The notes under the pieces are model-generated. The model had not been told where the DNA came from and made no database searches. It was given only the letters and a program-made list of their open reading frames with translations. DNA of 64,000 nucleotides, from contig CAZNLH010000006.1 in assembly GCA_964573995.1 (NCBI GenBank), forward strand, positions 32,198-96,197, written 5' to 3'. A program made the position numbers and the translations under genes. Shown here piece after piece: positions 1 to 8,515 of the stretch. Numbering within the stretch: position 1 is the stretch's first letter; each line of letters begins with the position of its first letter. Source of the stretch: CAZNLH01 sp964573995. Lineage in GTDB: Bacteria; Gemmatimonadota; CAZMKB01; CAZNLH01.

Positions 1-1995
1 ATCGTCCAACCATTCACCGGTCGGGTGAAGCACCTGTACATCCACGTCACCCACCCTGAATGAATCTCCCCTGCCAAGCAGGTAGAAAGGCAATTTCTCG
101 TCGAGCGCCCTGCCCAGGATCTCTGAATAGGCCTCGATCGGTGCCGGCTTGGCCGCGCCGAAGAGGGCATCCACCTTGAAGTTGTCCATTATGAAGGGGA
201 GGCCACCGATGTGATCGAGTTGAGGATGAGAGAAGCCCATAATGTCTACCTCTCGAATCCCCCTTTCCGCCAGGTAAGGGGCCATCACTTGACGTCCTGC
301 GTCCCAACTGCCGCTTGCTGGCCCCCCGTCGAATATCATGACTTCACCGGTCGGAAACTCGATTACGGTCCCATTACCTTGTCCCACATCAAGAAACGTG
401 ACACGCAATGGAGGATGCCCTGTAAATAGGAGATAGGCCGCAATCGAATCTCCGGCAATAAAGAACGCGATCAGTAAGACCTCCCAGGAGATCCTTCCAC
501 GAAGGAATTGAACCGAGCATGCAAGGATTATATAGAAAGATATAATCTCGATAAGATCAAAAGGAGCCATGTAGATGGATGAGAGGGTGGGTTGAGAGAA
601 GAATGCGGCGGTCCTGAACAGGACATCGATAAGGAACGAAGTCGCCCATACGAGAGGCCGGGCGAGGGCCCCTCCCAGGATCATCTTTACACCTACTGAG
701 AGTGAGCCCAACGGGAACAGTATACCCATAAGCGGAAGTGCTATGAGGTTGGCAAATGGCGCCATCAGCGCGAGCCTGTGGAAAAAAGAGGCCATGAGCG
801 GTACGAGGGGGATCTGGGCACATAATGTCACTCCCACGACCTGCAGAAGCCGTCTAAAGATAGGGTGATGCTTGCCCGATGACAATATGGGGAACCTCTC
901 CGTCAGACCAGGATAGAGTTCAAGGATCCCCCACGTGGCGAGAAAGGACATCTGAAAGCCGGGTGCCCTGATCATAGGTGGAGACAATAAAAGGAGTAAC
1001 ATCGCAACACCCGCCAGCAGGTTGACGAGGTCTATCTTCCTCTGCAGTGAGACACCTGTCATTACCAGTGTCACCATCACTATCGATCGCTGAACCGGTG
1101 GTTTCATACCAGTAACGAGGCCATAGGCAAAGAGGACCGGCGCGGAGATCATAACGGACCACATGGGAGATATGCCGGATAGTGAGAATAATATGTATAG
1201 CATGCCTGCGATTAGACCCACGTGAAGGCCGGAGATGGCGAGGATGTGGTATATACCCGCCCTGGAAAAGGCATTTTTTGTCTCTCGAGGGATACCTTCG
1301 GTGGAACCGAGGAGTATACCCATCAAGAAGGATGCATCTTCCCGGCAATAGAGGTCCTCTATTGCCGCACCGATCCTTCGCCGCCATTTCACCCCGAAGG
1401 ATATGCAGTTGCCAGGTCCCCGCTTCCCTCGCAGAAAGTGCCAATCCCCTTCCCGAGATCGAAATGACCCCGTCAGCCCCTTCCACTCGTAATACTCCTC
1501 CTGGCTGCTTCCACCGGGGTTCTTGCGACTGTCCGGCGGAGATAACTCGCCAATCCCGACGATTAGATCCCCTGGAACAGGGACGTCTACACCACCGTCG
1601 AGGATTATTCTTACCGCCCTGTTACATGCCCTCAATTCTCCGGAATCTTCCAGGTAGAGGAGCCCACCATCCACCAGGAAACGATTTCCGGAAGGACGAC
1701 GACAAAAACCCGTCACTTGAAGGAGGGCCAACCTGGACTGAGGCTCAATGGGCCCTGTCTCTCCATTCTTCCTCCCTCCCCCCACCGCAACTAACCCACT
1801 CAAGAAGACAACGACGAGCAATGCCAAATCCAGGAAGGTTGCGTGACAACTCGACCACAATAGGGGAATAGTGGAAAGCAGGAAAATGTTGACAAGAAGA
1901 AGATATGGGGTAACGGCCACCGTTGTAACAAAAAAGGCCGTGGTAATGCCCAGGATAAACGGCAGGAGTATCTTGACAAGGGGCCTCTTCGACAC
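1..1995 (-). CDS. comEC: ComEC/Rec2 family DNA uptake channel, C-terminus cut by window edge
   Basis: Reading the minus strand gives 665 residues open to the window edge. The N-terminus is a hydrophobic DUF4131-like segment. The central competence domain has the hallmark block around HILAISGLHVG and later GFQMSFLATWGIL. A metallo-beta-lactamase domain follows, with LDVGQGNGT, FDGGPASGSWD and SHPQLDHIGGL. Members form the inner-membrane channel that takes up single-stranded DNA in natural transformation. No ATG lies early in the frame. A GTG at 1995 preceded by GGGGAG a few bases upstream gives the expected start (SKRPLVKILLPF), and an in-frame stop lies about 60 bases further upstream. The last part of the lactamase domain is outside the window. 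The gene follows the sigma factor on the same strand after about 185 bp. Confidence 0.93.
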   Translation of the reverse strand, partial: MSKRPLVKILLPFILGITTAFFVTTVAVTPYLLLVNIFLLSTIPLLWSSCHATFLDLALLVVVFLSGLVAVGGGRKNGETGPIEPQSRLALLQVTGFCRRPSGNRFLVDGGLLYLEDSGELRACNRAVRIILDGGVDVPVPGDLIVGIGELSPPDSRKNPGGSSQEEYYEWKGLTGSFRSREGDWHFLRGKRGPGNCISFGVKWRRRIGAAIEDLYCREDASFLMGILLGSTEGIPRETKNAFSRAGIYHILAISGLHVGLIAGMLYILFSLSGISPMWSVMISAPVLFAYGLVTGMKPPVQRSIVMVTLVMTGVSLQRKIDLVNLLAGVAMLLLLLSPPMIRAPGFQMSFLATWGILELYPGLTERFPILSSGKHHPIFRRLLQVVGVTLCAQIPLVPLMASFFHRLALMAPFANLIALPLMGILFPLGSLSVGVKMILGGALARPLVWATSFLIDVLFRTAAFFSQPTLSSIYMAPFDLIEIISFYIILACSVQFLRGRISWEVLLIAFFIAGDSIAAYLLFTGHPPLRVTFLDVGQGNGTVIEFPTGEVMIFDGGPASGSWDAGRQVMAPYLAERGIREVDIMGFSHPQLDHIGGLPFIMDNFKVDALFGAAKPAPIEAYSEILGRALDEKLPFYLLGRGDSFRVGDVDVQVLHPTGEWLDD

Positions 1996-2179
1996 CCGGC
2001 TCTCCCCATGAATCGATATTGTCGGGGGAGAGTCACTTCCAAGGGACGGAGGAGTCCTTCAAGGGGGGCAAGGAGAGATATCGTGAGGAAAAAGGCCGTT
2101 GAGAAAAACCGGCCCAATTCGCAATGTACAGGGGGGCTGCGATCTAAGGGTAGCCCCATCAAGTTTCAATTAAGGAGGG

Positions 2180-3031
2180 CTAATTGAGGAATGCCGTCAG
2201 GCAACGGCTCTTGGGTACGTGGTAAAGCCTCTCCAGCGCCCGCTGCTTGATCTGCCTGACACGCTCCCTAGTTATTCCGAGTATCTTGCCTATCTCCTCG
2301 AGCGTCATCCTTCCCTTCTGTTCAAGCCCGAAGTAGTTACGGATAATGAAGGCCTCGCGCTCTGAAAGTGTTTCAAGGACACTATCGATCAACTCCGAAC
2401 GGATTTTCTCGTAGGCCACATCATCGGGATTGGACTCCGATTCGTCCTCCAGGTATTCCTGAAGTACATTATCGTCGGTATGCCGGAACGGCTGATCCAG
2501 TGATGCCGGCGGCCTGGAGATATCCATGAGTTTCCGGATCTCCTTGTGATCGAGGTTGATGTAACCAGCTATTTCCTCCTCGGTCGGCTCGCGACCCAGA
2601 CGCTGTGCGAGATGGTTGCTCACCTTGCCGATCTTCTGCATCGCGCTGGCCTTGTTGAGGGGTACCCTGAAAACCTTCGTCTGTTCGGAAATTGCCTGGA
2701 GAATCGCCTGCCTGATCCACCAGACTGCATAGGAGATAAACCTGACTTTTCGCCCCGCGTCGTACTTCTGCGCCGCCCTCATCAATCCAAGATTTCCCTC
2801 CGAGATCAGGTCCGTAAGGGTCAGCCCCATGTTCTGGTACTTCAGGGCTACCGATACTACGAACCTCAGGTTTGACCTGGCCAGTTTCTCAAGGGCCTCC
2901 TGGTCCCCTCCCTTGATCCTCTCGGAGAGACCGACTTCCTCCTCTCGACTGAGCAGTGGATATTCATCGATCTCCTTGAAATAGAGGGCGAGAATGCGAT
3001 CATCTACCGGATAGTAATTCGATTTCTTCAT
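2180..3031 (-). CDS. rpoD: Sigma-70 family RNA polymerase sigma factor, short primary type
   Basis: The 283-residue protein contains sigma regions 1.2, 2, 3 and 4 and lacks region 1.1 and the long non-conserved insert of proteobacterial RpoD. Region 2 carries DLISEGNLGLMRAAQKYD and the -10 recognition stretch VRFISYAVWWIRQAI. Region 4.2 ends with the helix-turn-helix TRERVRQIKQRALERL. It would direct core RNA polymerase to -35/-10 promoters. This compact form is usual for the main sigma factor in Bacteroidetes-Chlorobi and related phyla, so it may be the housekeeping sigma rather than an RpoS-type factor; sequence alone does not settle this. It starts 23 bp after rpoZ, suggesting one transcript for sigma and omega. 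The ribosome binding site is weak (GCGGG). Confidence 0.9.
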   Translation of the reverse strand: MKKSNYYPVDDRILALYFKEIDEYPLLSREEEVGLSERIKGGDQEALEKLARSNLRFVVSVALKYQNMGLTLTDLISEGNLGLMRAAQKYDAGRKVRFISYAVWWIRQAILQAISEQTKVFRVPLNKASAMQKIGKVSNHLAQRLGREPTEEEIAGYINLDHKEIRKLMDISRPPASLDQPFRHTDDNVLQEYLEDESESNPDDVAYEKIRSELIDSVLETLSEREAFIIRNYFGLEQKGRMTLEEIGKILGITRERVRQIKQRALERLYHVPKSRCLTAFLN

Positions 3032-3054
3032 TTCCCGCTGTATGCTCCGAGTAA

Positions 3055-3288
3055 TTAACTCTCAGACTTGCCACCCGTGTCGTTTTCTCTGATTACTTCA
3101 ACCTTCAACCTGCCGGAAAGCAATTCTCTCAAGGCAATCACGGGCTCTTTGTCAGAATTGCCCCCAATTAATTTTTTCTTTCCTTCCCTGATCAAACGCG
3201 CTCTCTTGGCTGCTATTTCGACCAATTCAAACCTGTTATCATAAAAACGGGGTTCTTCCTCATCGAGGTGGTTTGATTCTTTCTCCAT
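3055..3288 (-). CDS. rpoZ: RNA polymerase omega subunit
   Basis: The 77-residue product has the omega core RFELVEIAAKRARLI, followed by a basic stretch and EPVIALRELLSG, typical of RpoZ. Omega helps assemble and stabilise the beta-prime subunit. The frame is open further upstream, but the ATG at 3288 has AGGAGG eleven bases before it and gives the usual omega length, so it is preferred over an upstream start at 3363. The acidic N-terminus (MEKESNHLDEEEP) is normal for FCB-type omegas. It lies immediately upstream of the sigma gene on the same strand. Confidence 0.9.
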   Translation of the reverse strand: MEKESNHLDEEEPRFYDNRFELVEIAAKRARLIREGKKKLIGGNSDKEPVIALRELLSGRLKVEVIRENDTGGKSES

Positions 3289-3343
3289 CGAACCAAAAGC
3301 CTCCTGCAGGGTAGCCTCCTCTATTACGCCAGTACACCAGAGG

Positions 3344-3349
3344 ATTATA
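3344..3349 (-). promoter_or_regulatory. Possible -10 element for rpoZ-sigma transcript
   Basis: A perfect TATAAT on the minus strand lies about 55 bases before the rpoZ start. No good -35 hexamer is visible at 16 to 18 bases, so this is only a candidate. Confidence 0.3.
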
Positions 3350-3439
3350 ATTTGTTCCGGCACAAAGGGATAAAATAATAATATCGATGCGAAAAATCAA
3401 GGATTCCGGTATCTGGAGTTTCAGCATTTTTCGATCGAC

Positions 3440-3640
3440 AACAAATAAGGAGTTTCCTTGAGCATGCGTAAGGGATGATCGGGGCAACCGCCTTAAGCGA
3501 TACCTGCAGCATCGCTTCCATGGCGACGCGGAGACCATGAGTCCGGCACAACGCGCAGTGCGGCTTATCGCAGCGAGTGGGCCCCAAGTGCAGTGCGGCT
3601 CGATCCATAGCCTGGGCCGCCTATTCTTGTTTTCCTTCAG
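3440..3640. other. Gene-free stretch with several hairpins, candidate structured RNA
   Basis: The 440 bp between lapB and rpoZ hold no convincing protein. They contain a perfect hairpin with arms AAGCGAT/ATCGCTT (3495-3501 and 3511-3517), a second with arms CATGG/CCATG (3519-3523 and 3535-3539), and the repeated word GCAGTGCGGCT near 3555 and 3591. On the plus strand a GCGGC/GCCGC stem ends near 3620 and is followed by a T-rich run, like a weak terminator. The size of about 200 bases would suit a 6S-like or other small RNA, but no family signature was recognised and the strand is undecided. Confidence 0.25.
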
Positions 3641-3728
3641 TTGCTATCGTCGGAAAGGACTCGCGAAGCAAGTGGGAATGTTGTTTATATTGTCGTAAAA
3701 GTGGCAAAATGCCCGGATTGATGGGGCG

Positions 3729-4883
3729 TCACGGGGCCTTCATTTCTGAATCCACAATCCATCTACCACACACCGGGCAACGCAGTATAAAGGATTCTGA
3801 TTCATGACCGCATGATCTGCAGGCATACCCCTTGTATTCAGAGGCGCGCCTGTTGAAATAGTCACGGCAGGCCTCGACAGCCCTTTTGATGTCACCCGAT
3901 TCTTCCTCTATCTCCAGGTATGCCTGATAGATCCTTTGATCCTCCGGGTTGATCTCGCGCGCCTCATCCACGTACCGCACGGCCGAAGAAAAATCCCCCT
4001 TCTTCAGGCTCATCTTGGCCATCCCGAGAAGCACCGTTACGTCGCGAGGTATGCGCTTGTGCAAACGCTCATAGACATCCATCATCAGGCTGTATTTCCC
4101 AGACTCGAAATAGGCCCGTTCCAGGCGTCCTGCGACGTGCCTGATGGCCTCCGAATCGCGATCAAGCATCTCCCCCCACAATTCTATCGCCCGATCATAA
4201 CGTCCATCTTTGAAATAGATATCCCCAAGATAGACACCGGCCGGTACACAACGTGGGTCCAGCGAAAGTGCCTTCCTGAACAGCCCCTCTGCCCTCAATG
4301 GATCTTCCTCCACGACCCTGCTCCCCACATAGGCATGATAACGGGCAAGGAAACCCGGCCCGAGGTCGTCCCGGCAATTCGATATTGTCCTGGCCGTACC
4401 GATCGCCTCATCCCAATCACACAATCCCTCGTAAGCTCTGAGAAGGGTGTCAAGCGCAAAGAGGTCCTTCTTCTTTAAGGAAAGGAGCATCCGGGCGGAT
4501 TGAACCACGGCCTCGAAGTCGTTCAACTCCAAGTAATCGAGCGACAGGCTCTTGAAGACCTGCGCCAGTCCTTCCTTGTCGACATTGGGCCTGATCGACA
4601 GTTCATGGTGGATCTTCCTCGCCTTCTGCAGTTCCCCGCGTTTCCGGAACACATCCCCAAGGACAAGGAAGGGATGTATGCTCGAGGGATCCTTCTTTGC
4701 CGCTTCGATCAGGTGTCCAATCGCCTCCTCTTCATCGGAATTGATAAGTGCTTCGAGAGCCAGCACATAATCCGTATCCAGGTAAGACCTTGGCGATCGA
4801 CGGCCCGTTAGGGAAGAGAAGACGATATAACCAACGATAATGACACCCGCTACCAGCAATATCACGACTAATGCATGGATCAT
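3729..4883 (-). CDS. lapB: LapB-like TPR protein with C-terminal zinc ribbon
   Basis: The 384-residue protein begins with one membrane segment (about residues 3-24), continues with a long array of tetratricopeptide repeats, and ends with a rubredoxin-like metal site, cysteines 355, 358, 369 and 372. This is the architecture of LapB (YciM), which in E. coli controls LPS synthesis by presenting LpxC to the FtsH protease. The start ATG overlaps the stop of lapA by four bases (ATGA), so the two are translationally coupled. Function is inferred from architecture and from the lapA neighbour; no LpxC or FtsH gene is in the window. Confidence 0.85.
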   Translation of the reverse strand: MIHALVVILLVAGVIIVGYIVFSSLTGRRSPRSYLDTDYVLALEALINSDEEEAIGHLIEAAKKDPSSIHPFLVLGDVFRKRGELQKARKIHHELSIRPNVDKEGLAQVFKSLSLDYLELNDFEAVVQSARMLLSLKKKDLFALDTLLRAYEGLCDWDEAIGTARTISNCRDDLGPGFLARYHAYVGSRVVEEDPLRAEGLFRKALSLDPRCVPAGVYLGDIYFKDGRYDRAIELWGEMLDRDSEAIRHVAGRLERAYFESGKYSLMMDVYERLHKRIPRDVTVLLGMAKMSLKKGDFSSAVRYVDEAREINPEDQRIYQAYLEIEEESGDIKRAVEACRDYFNRRASEYKGYACRSCGHESESFILRCPVCGRWIVDSEMKAP

Positions 4884-5194
4884 GTCAGATCCTCCCGGTC
4901 ATCTCCCTCCTGGAATGGCGATGTCCTCAAGGCGGCCAGCTCTTCGGAGAGCCTGCGGTTCTCCTGGCGCAGTTTCCTGGCCCGTGCCCTGATCTTCAGA
5001 TCGTGGAAAATCGAGAGCGAGAACATGAGCAACATCCCAGCCAGAATGGAGAAGAGCACCACAACCGCCATCTGGATACCCATGTACTGAGCGAAGTAGA
5101 GATCGACATTGACCCTCTGGCTGGGATTTAACAGGGCAAAGCCTATAATCAAAATCAGGAGGATCGCTGGCATCAAGATCTTAAAAATCCACAT
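4880..5194 (-). CDS. lapA: LapA domain (DUF1049) inner-membrane protein
   Basis: The 104-residue protein has two membrane helices (about residues 5-22 and 38-62), the motif FALLNPSQRVNVDLYFAQ between them, and a charged coiled-coil tail. This matches LapA/YciS, the partner of LapB in LPS assembly control. The frame can be opened at a GTG at 5203, but that GTG is part of the AGGAGGTG ribosome site. The ATG at 5194, eight bases after AGGAGG, is the better start. Confidence 0.85.
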   Translation of the reverse strand: MWIFKILMPAILLILIIGFALLNPSQRVNVDLYFAQYMGIQMAVVVLFSILAGMLLMFSLSIFHDLKIRARARKLRQENRRLSEELAALRTSPFQEGDDREDLT

Positions 5195-5242
5195 GGATGA
5201 CACCTCCTATGGTTCTCATGTGATTCATTCACTCCAGGCCTT

Positions 5243-6553
5243 TCAACGAGGACGCCATGGCTCACCAACCAAAGTAGCCCCTGTCGTGCCAACGATTCGA
5301 ACCTGCCGGAAGGAACCGATGCGATCTCCATTCCCCCGGAAGACAATCATCTTGTTCCCTTCCGTACGCGCTAGGAACATACCATCCCCCCTCTTTGCAC
5401 GCCCCTCTATCAACACCTGAACGATCGATCCGACCAGGGCTCTGTTCCTCCTTGCCGTGATCTCCCTCTGGAGATCAATCAACTTTGTCAACCTGGAAGA
5501 GGCTACATCCTCAGGGATCTGATCGGGAAAGGATGCGGCCCTCGTTCCGGTCCTGGGTGAATACTTGAACTGATATGCGCTGTCAAATTCAATATCCCTT
5601 ACCGCGTTAAGGGTCTGCTGAAAGTCCTCTTCCGATTCACCTGGAAAACCCACCATGAGATCGGTGCTGATCGCTATCCCGGGGATTGCCTCCCGAAGGC
5701 GAGTTATCCTCTCCCTGTAATCAGAAAGGGTGTAGCCCCGGTTCATTGTCCTGAGTATACGTTCTGACCCCGACTGCAGAGGAAGGTGCAGTGAATTACA
5801 AATCACCGGGGATTCCTTCATCACCTGTATCAGGTCATTGGTAATGTTCAGCGGGTGAGAAGTAATAAAACGTATCCGTTTAAGCCCGGGCGTTTCCATT
5901 ACCTTCCTGAGCAGGCCGGGGAAATCGACCCCCCCATTCGCGTACGAACTTACATTCTGACCCAGGAACACGACCTCGGGGACACCACCTTCTACCACCT
6001 CGGCGACCTCTTTCAGGACCTCCCTCCAATACCTGCTCCTCTCCCTCCCCCTCACGTAGGGGACTATGCAGTAACTGCAAAAACGGTCACAGCCGCGCAT
6101 TATCGGTATCCATGCCGAGGTCCTTGCCGTCCGTCTTGGTGTAATACCATCGTACATCTCACAACTATCCGGCCTGATACCGCCATATGCCTCGGTATCC
6201 CCATTGACCAATGAACGCAATACACCGGGCAGATCGCGGTACCTGTCAGGTCCCATCACCAGATCCACTCCCTGTATGACGCTCATCAATTTCATGCCAT
6301 AATGCTGGGCCATGCAACCCAGTACCCCCAGTACCCTGCCCCGTCCGCCCTTCTTATAGTGACGCAGAGATGAGATCCTCCCGATCGCACGTCTTTCCGC
6401 GTGTTCGCGAACGGCACAGGTGTTCAGGAGAAGGATATCCGCCTCGTCGGGAGATTCTACCCACACGAATCCATTTCCTTCAAGGCTCCCGCGGATGATC
6501 TCCGAATCGCTCGAATTCATCTGGCATCCCAGTGTTTCAATATAATATGTCAT
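5243..6553 (-). CDS. miaB: tRNA-2-methylthio-N6-dimethylallyladenosine synthase MiaB
   Basis: A radical-SAM methylthiotransferase that adds the methylthio group to i6A37 in tRNAs reading codons that begin with U. The 436-residue protein has the N-terminal UPF0004 domain with cysteines 10, 46 and 80 (second iron-sulfur cluster). The radical-SAM site is GCDRFCSYC with cysteines 155, 159 and 162, and a C-terminal TRAM domain starts near residue 370. The start YYIETLGCQMN fits the family. The ATG at 6553 overlaps the mtaB stop in an ATGA and has AGGTGG just upstream; a GTG at 6565 with GGAGG is an alternative. It is coupled to mtaB. Confidence 0.95.
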   Translation of the reverse strand: MTYYIETLGCQMNSSDSEIIRGSLEGNGFVWVESPDEADILLLNTCAVREHAERRAIGRISSLRHYKKGGRGRVLGVLGCMAQHYGMKLMSVIQGVDLVMGPDRYRDLPGVLRSLVNGDTEAYGGIRPDSCEMYDGITPRRTARTSAWIPIMRGCDRFCSYCIVPYVRGRERSRYWREVLKEVAEVVEGGVPEVVFLGQNVSSYANGGVDFPGLLRKVMETPGLKRIRFITSHPLNITNDLIQVMKESPVICNSLHLPLQSGSERILRTMNRGYTLSDYRERITRLREAIPGIAISTDLMVGFPGESEEDFQQTLNAVRDIEFDSAYQFKYSPRTGTRAASFPDQIPEDVASSRLTKLIDLQREITARRNRALVGSIVQVLIEGRAKRGDGMFLARTEGNKMIVFRGNGDRIGSFRQVRIVGTTGATLVGEPWRPR

Positions 6554-7905
6554 TGCGGCGGCCACCTGCTGCCTCCGATCTCTCCGCGCGCCTCTGTCGA
6601 GACGGCAACGCCGTCCCCCTCGATCCCCTCAATTCTCACCTTTACGGACTCGCCAACCGGTATTCGTTCGTCCTTGAAGAAGGCCTTCAAGTAGTTGGAG
6701 CAGCGACCTTCAAGAACGTCTCCGCGACTACGTTCGACCACTACCTCTTCCGGGGCGCCGATGAGTCCTTCCCTGTACTCCCTTCCCCTGCCCAGCGCCA
6801 ACGCCTTCAACACCCTTGCCCTCTGCCTGATGATGTGCCCCGGAACGGCCTCACCCTTGAGCCGGCATGCCGGCGTCCCCGGTCTATCAGAGTAAGGAAA
6901 TATATGAACGTAACTGAACGGTGTCTCCTGAACGATACGGCAGGTCGCCTCGAAGTCCTTTTCGGTCTCGCCGGGAAAACCTACAATGATATCCGTTCCG
7001 AGTCCAAGGCATGGCACGTCCTCGACGGCCCTGGCGCAGACCTCCAGGAACAACCCCAATGAACCGCGCCTGTTCATTGCCTTGAGAATGCGCGGGCTAC
7101 CGCTCTGCATGGGGACATGCAGGTGGTTGCATAATCGATCCTCGCGGGCCATCAACCCGATAAGGTCGGCCGAGATCTCGCGCGTATCCAGTGAACTCAA
7201 CCTGAACCTCGCCCCCGTTGTGCCGTTGAGGAGGTCATTCAACAACAGGTATAAAGAGGTATTCTCGGAAAGGTCTCTTCCATAAAGTCCGATGTGGATC
7301 CCTGTAAGAACGATTTCCCGGAAACCGGCCTCGACCAGTTCGAGTGCCTCCCGGAGTATCGCGTTGGGTGAACGAGAAACGCTCCTGCCCCTCAGCCTCG
7401 GAATGATGCAATAACTGCATTGGTAGTCGCATCCGTCCTGGATCTTGAGGTATGCCCTTTTCCGTCCCCTGAAGGCCGGGATACGAGATGCCTTCGGTGT
7501 AATCCCGGTCCCTTGATCAAGGCAAGAGGCGCCGGCCGCAGAGCCTCTCCCGGCACGGCTGGACAGATATCCGGAGAGGTTGAATCGATTCCTTACCCCC
7601 AGTGACAGGCAGACACCTTCCATACCATTGAAACACTCGGGGTCCCTTTCAACCGCACAACCCACTGCAATAATATAGGTCCCTTTAAACTCTCTCCCGA
7701 TCCTGCGAATGTAACGGGCCGCCTTCGTCTCGGCCCGGCGGGTTACTGCGCACGTGTTTACGACCTGAATATCCGCCTCTGCCGGGTTTGATACGAGGAG
7801 GTGCCCCTCCTTGATCAGCGCGCGGGCGATCACTTCGGTATCGTATTGATTGGCCTTACAGCCGAAGGTCTGAAAAAATAACTTCAAACCGTCTCCAGTC
7901 CACAT
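6550..7905 (-). CDS. mtaB: tRNA t6A37 methylthiotransferase MtaB
   Basis: A radical-SAM methylthiotransferase that converts t6A37 to ms2t6A37 in tRNAs reading codons that begin with A. The 451 residues contain the N-terminal domain (FFQTFGCKANQYD; cysteines 16, 52, 83) and the radical-SAM site GCDYQCSYCIIPRLRG with cysteines 159, 163 and 166. The motifs LTGIHIGLYG and VGFPGET are typical of MtaB rather than MiaB or RimO, and a TRAM-like C-terminus follows. The frame stays open through the upstream tRNA gene, so an apparent start at 8136 is false. The ATG at 7905 lies 23 bases after the end of tRNA-Arg, and the two may share a transcript. Confidence 0.93.
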   Translation of the reverse strand: MWTGDGLKLFFQTFGCKANQYDTEVIARALIKEGHLLVSNPAEADIQVVNTCAVTRRAETKAARYIRRIGREFKGTYIIAVGCAVERDPECFNGMEGVCLSLGVRNRFNLSGYLSSRAGRGSAAGASCLDQGTGITPKASRIPAFRGRKRAYLKIQDGCDYQCSYCIIPRLRGRSVSRSPNAILREALELVEAGFREIVLTGIHIGLYGRDLSENTSLYLLLNDLLNGTTGARFRLSSLDTREISADLIGLMAREDRLCNHLHVPMQSGSPRILKAMNRRGSLGLFLEVCARAVEDVPCLGLGTDIIVGFPGETEKDFEATCRIVQETPFSYVHIFPYSDRPGTPACRLKGEAVPGHIIRQRARVLKALALGRGREYREGLIGAPEEVVVERSRGDVLEGRCSNYLKAFFKDERIPVGESVKVRIEGIEGDGVAVSTEARGEIGGSRWPPQ

Positions 7906-7927
7906 CCAACCGCGGTTGATAAACATA

Positions 7928-8003
7928 TGGTACCCAAGGGGAGAATCGAACTCCCGACACCAGGTTCCGGAGACCTGTGCTCTATCCACTGAGCTACTTG
8001 GGT
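7928..8003 (-). tRNA. tRNA-Arg, anticodon CCG, CCA encoded
   Basis: A full cloverleaf folds on the minus strand: acceptor ACCCAAG/CTTGGGT, D arm GCTC..GAGC, anticodon arm CAGGT-CTCCGGA-ACCTG, T arm GGGAG-TTCGATT-CTCCC, discriminator A and an encoded CCA. The anticodon CCG reads CGG arginine codons. It has its own promoter and runs directly into mtaB. Confidence 0.97.
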
Positions 8004-8014
8004 ACCTATCAATG

Positions 8015-8042
8015 AAGATAATGGACCAGAGGATCCTGTCAA
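8015..8042 (-). promoter_or_regulatory. Sigma70-type promoter of tRNA-Arg(CCG)
   Basis: TTGACA (8037-8042) and TATCTT (8015-8020) are separated by 16 bases on the minus strand. Transcription would begin within a few bases of the tRNA 5' end. Confidence 0.7.
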
Positions 8043-8150
8043 GACTGGATGAGAGAGACCACGACGTGATTTCTTCATTGCAACCCCGCCATGGTCGATA
8101 GTGCTCATTCCCTGTCCAATGAAGCGATCTTGTCAAACACCATCAAGGTG

Positions 8151-8441
8151 CTACCAGGCACTGTGGCTCTTCTCTACAATGTCCTTGAGTTCCTTTGAAG
8201 GCTTGAAGGCGGGGACCATCCTCGCCGGGACATCCACGGCCTCCCCCGTCCTCGGGTTCCTTGCCTTTCTGGCCCTGCGGCTCTTCACCTTGAAGGAACC
8301 GAAACCACGAATCTCGATATTCTGCCCGTTCGAAAGGGCCTGCCGAATGGACTGAATGAACCCTTCAACCGCCATGGCCGTATCCTTCTTTGTCAGGCCG
8401 GTTGAATTTGAAATCTGATCAACGATATCCGCTTTCGTCAT
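8151..8441 (-). CDS. HU/IHF family DNA-bending protein
   Basis: The 96-residue protein has the complete HU fold: N-terminal helices (MTKADIVDQIS), the beta-arm region IEIRGFGSFKVKSRRAR, and the DNA-contacting arm with RNPRTGEAVDVPARMVP. Such proteins bend and compact DNA as dimers. The arm proline and RNP motif are intact. The ribosome site AAAGGAGG is strong, with the ATG seven bases later. Sequence alone does not distinguish HU from an IHF subunit, so no symbol is given. It is a single gene between the zinc-ribbon gene and tRNA-Arg. Confidence 0.93.
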   Translation of the reverse strand: MTKADIVDQISNSTGLTKKDTAMAVEGFIQSIRQALSNGQNIEIRGFGSFKVKSRRARKARNPRTGEAVDVPARMVPAFKPSKELKDIVEKSHSAW

Positions 8442-8515
8442 ATAGCAACCTCCTTTGATCGCTCACTGGGTGGATAGAGAGCCAAGGGAGAAGTGTAGCA
8501 ACACGCCCCCCCTAT

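Noticed and set aside
1800..2162. A second minus-strand frame with a hydrophobic N-terminus at the head of comEC, suggesting a frameshift.
   Set aside because: The GTG start at 1995 with a good ribosome site already gives a normal comEC N-terminus, so no frameshift is needed.
3345..3608. An 87-codon minus-strand frame with several cysteines in the lapB-rpoZ gap.
   Set aside because: No family match was recognised, it overlaps the -10 region of rpoZ, and cysteines are not in paired motifs.
6550..8136. A 528-codon frame for mtaB including upstream sequence.
   Set aside because: The extra N-terminus is a translation of the tRNA-Arg gene; the real start is at 7905.
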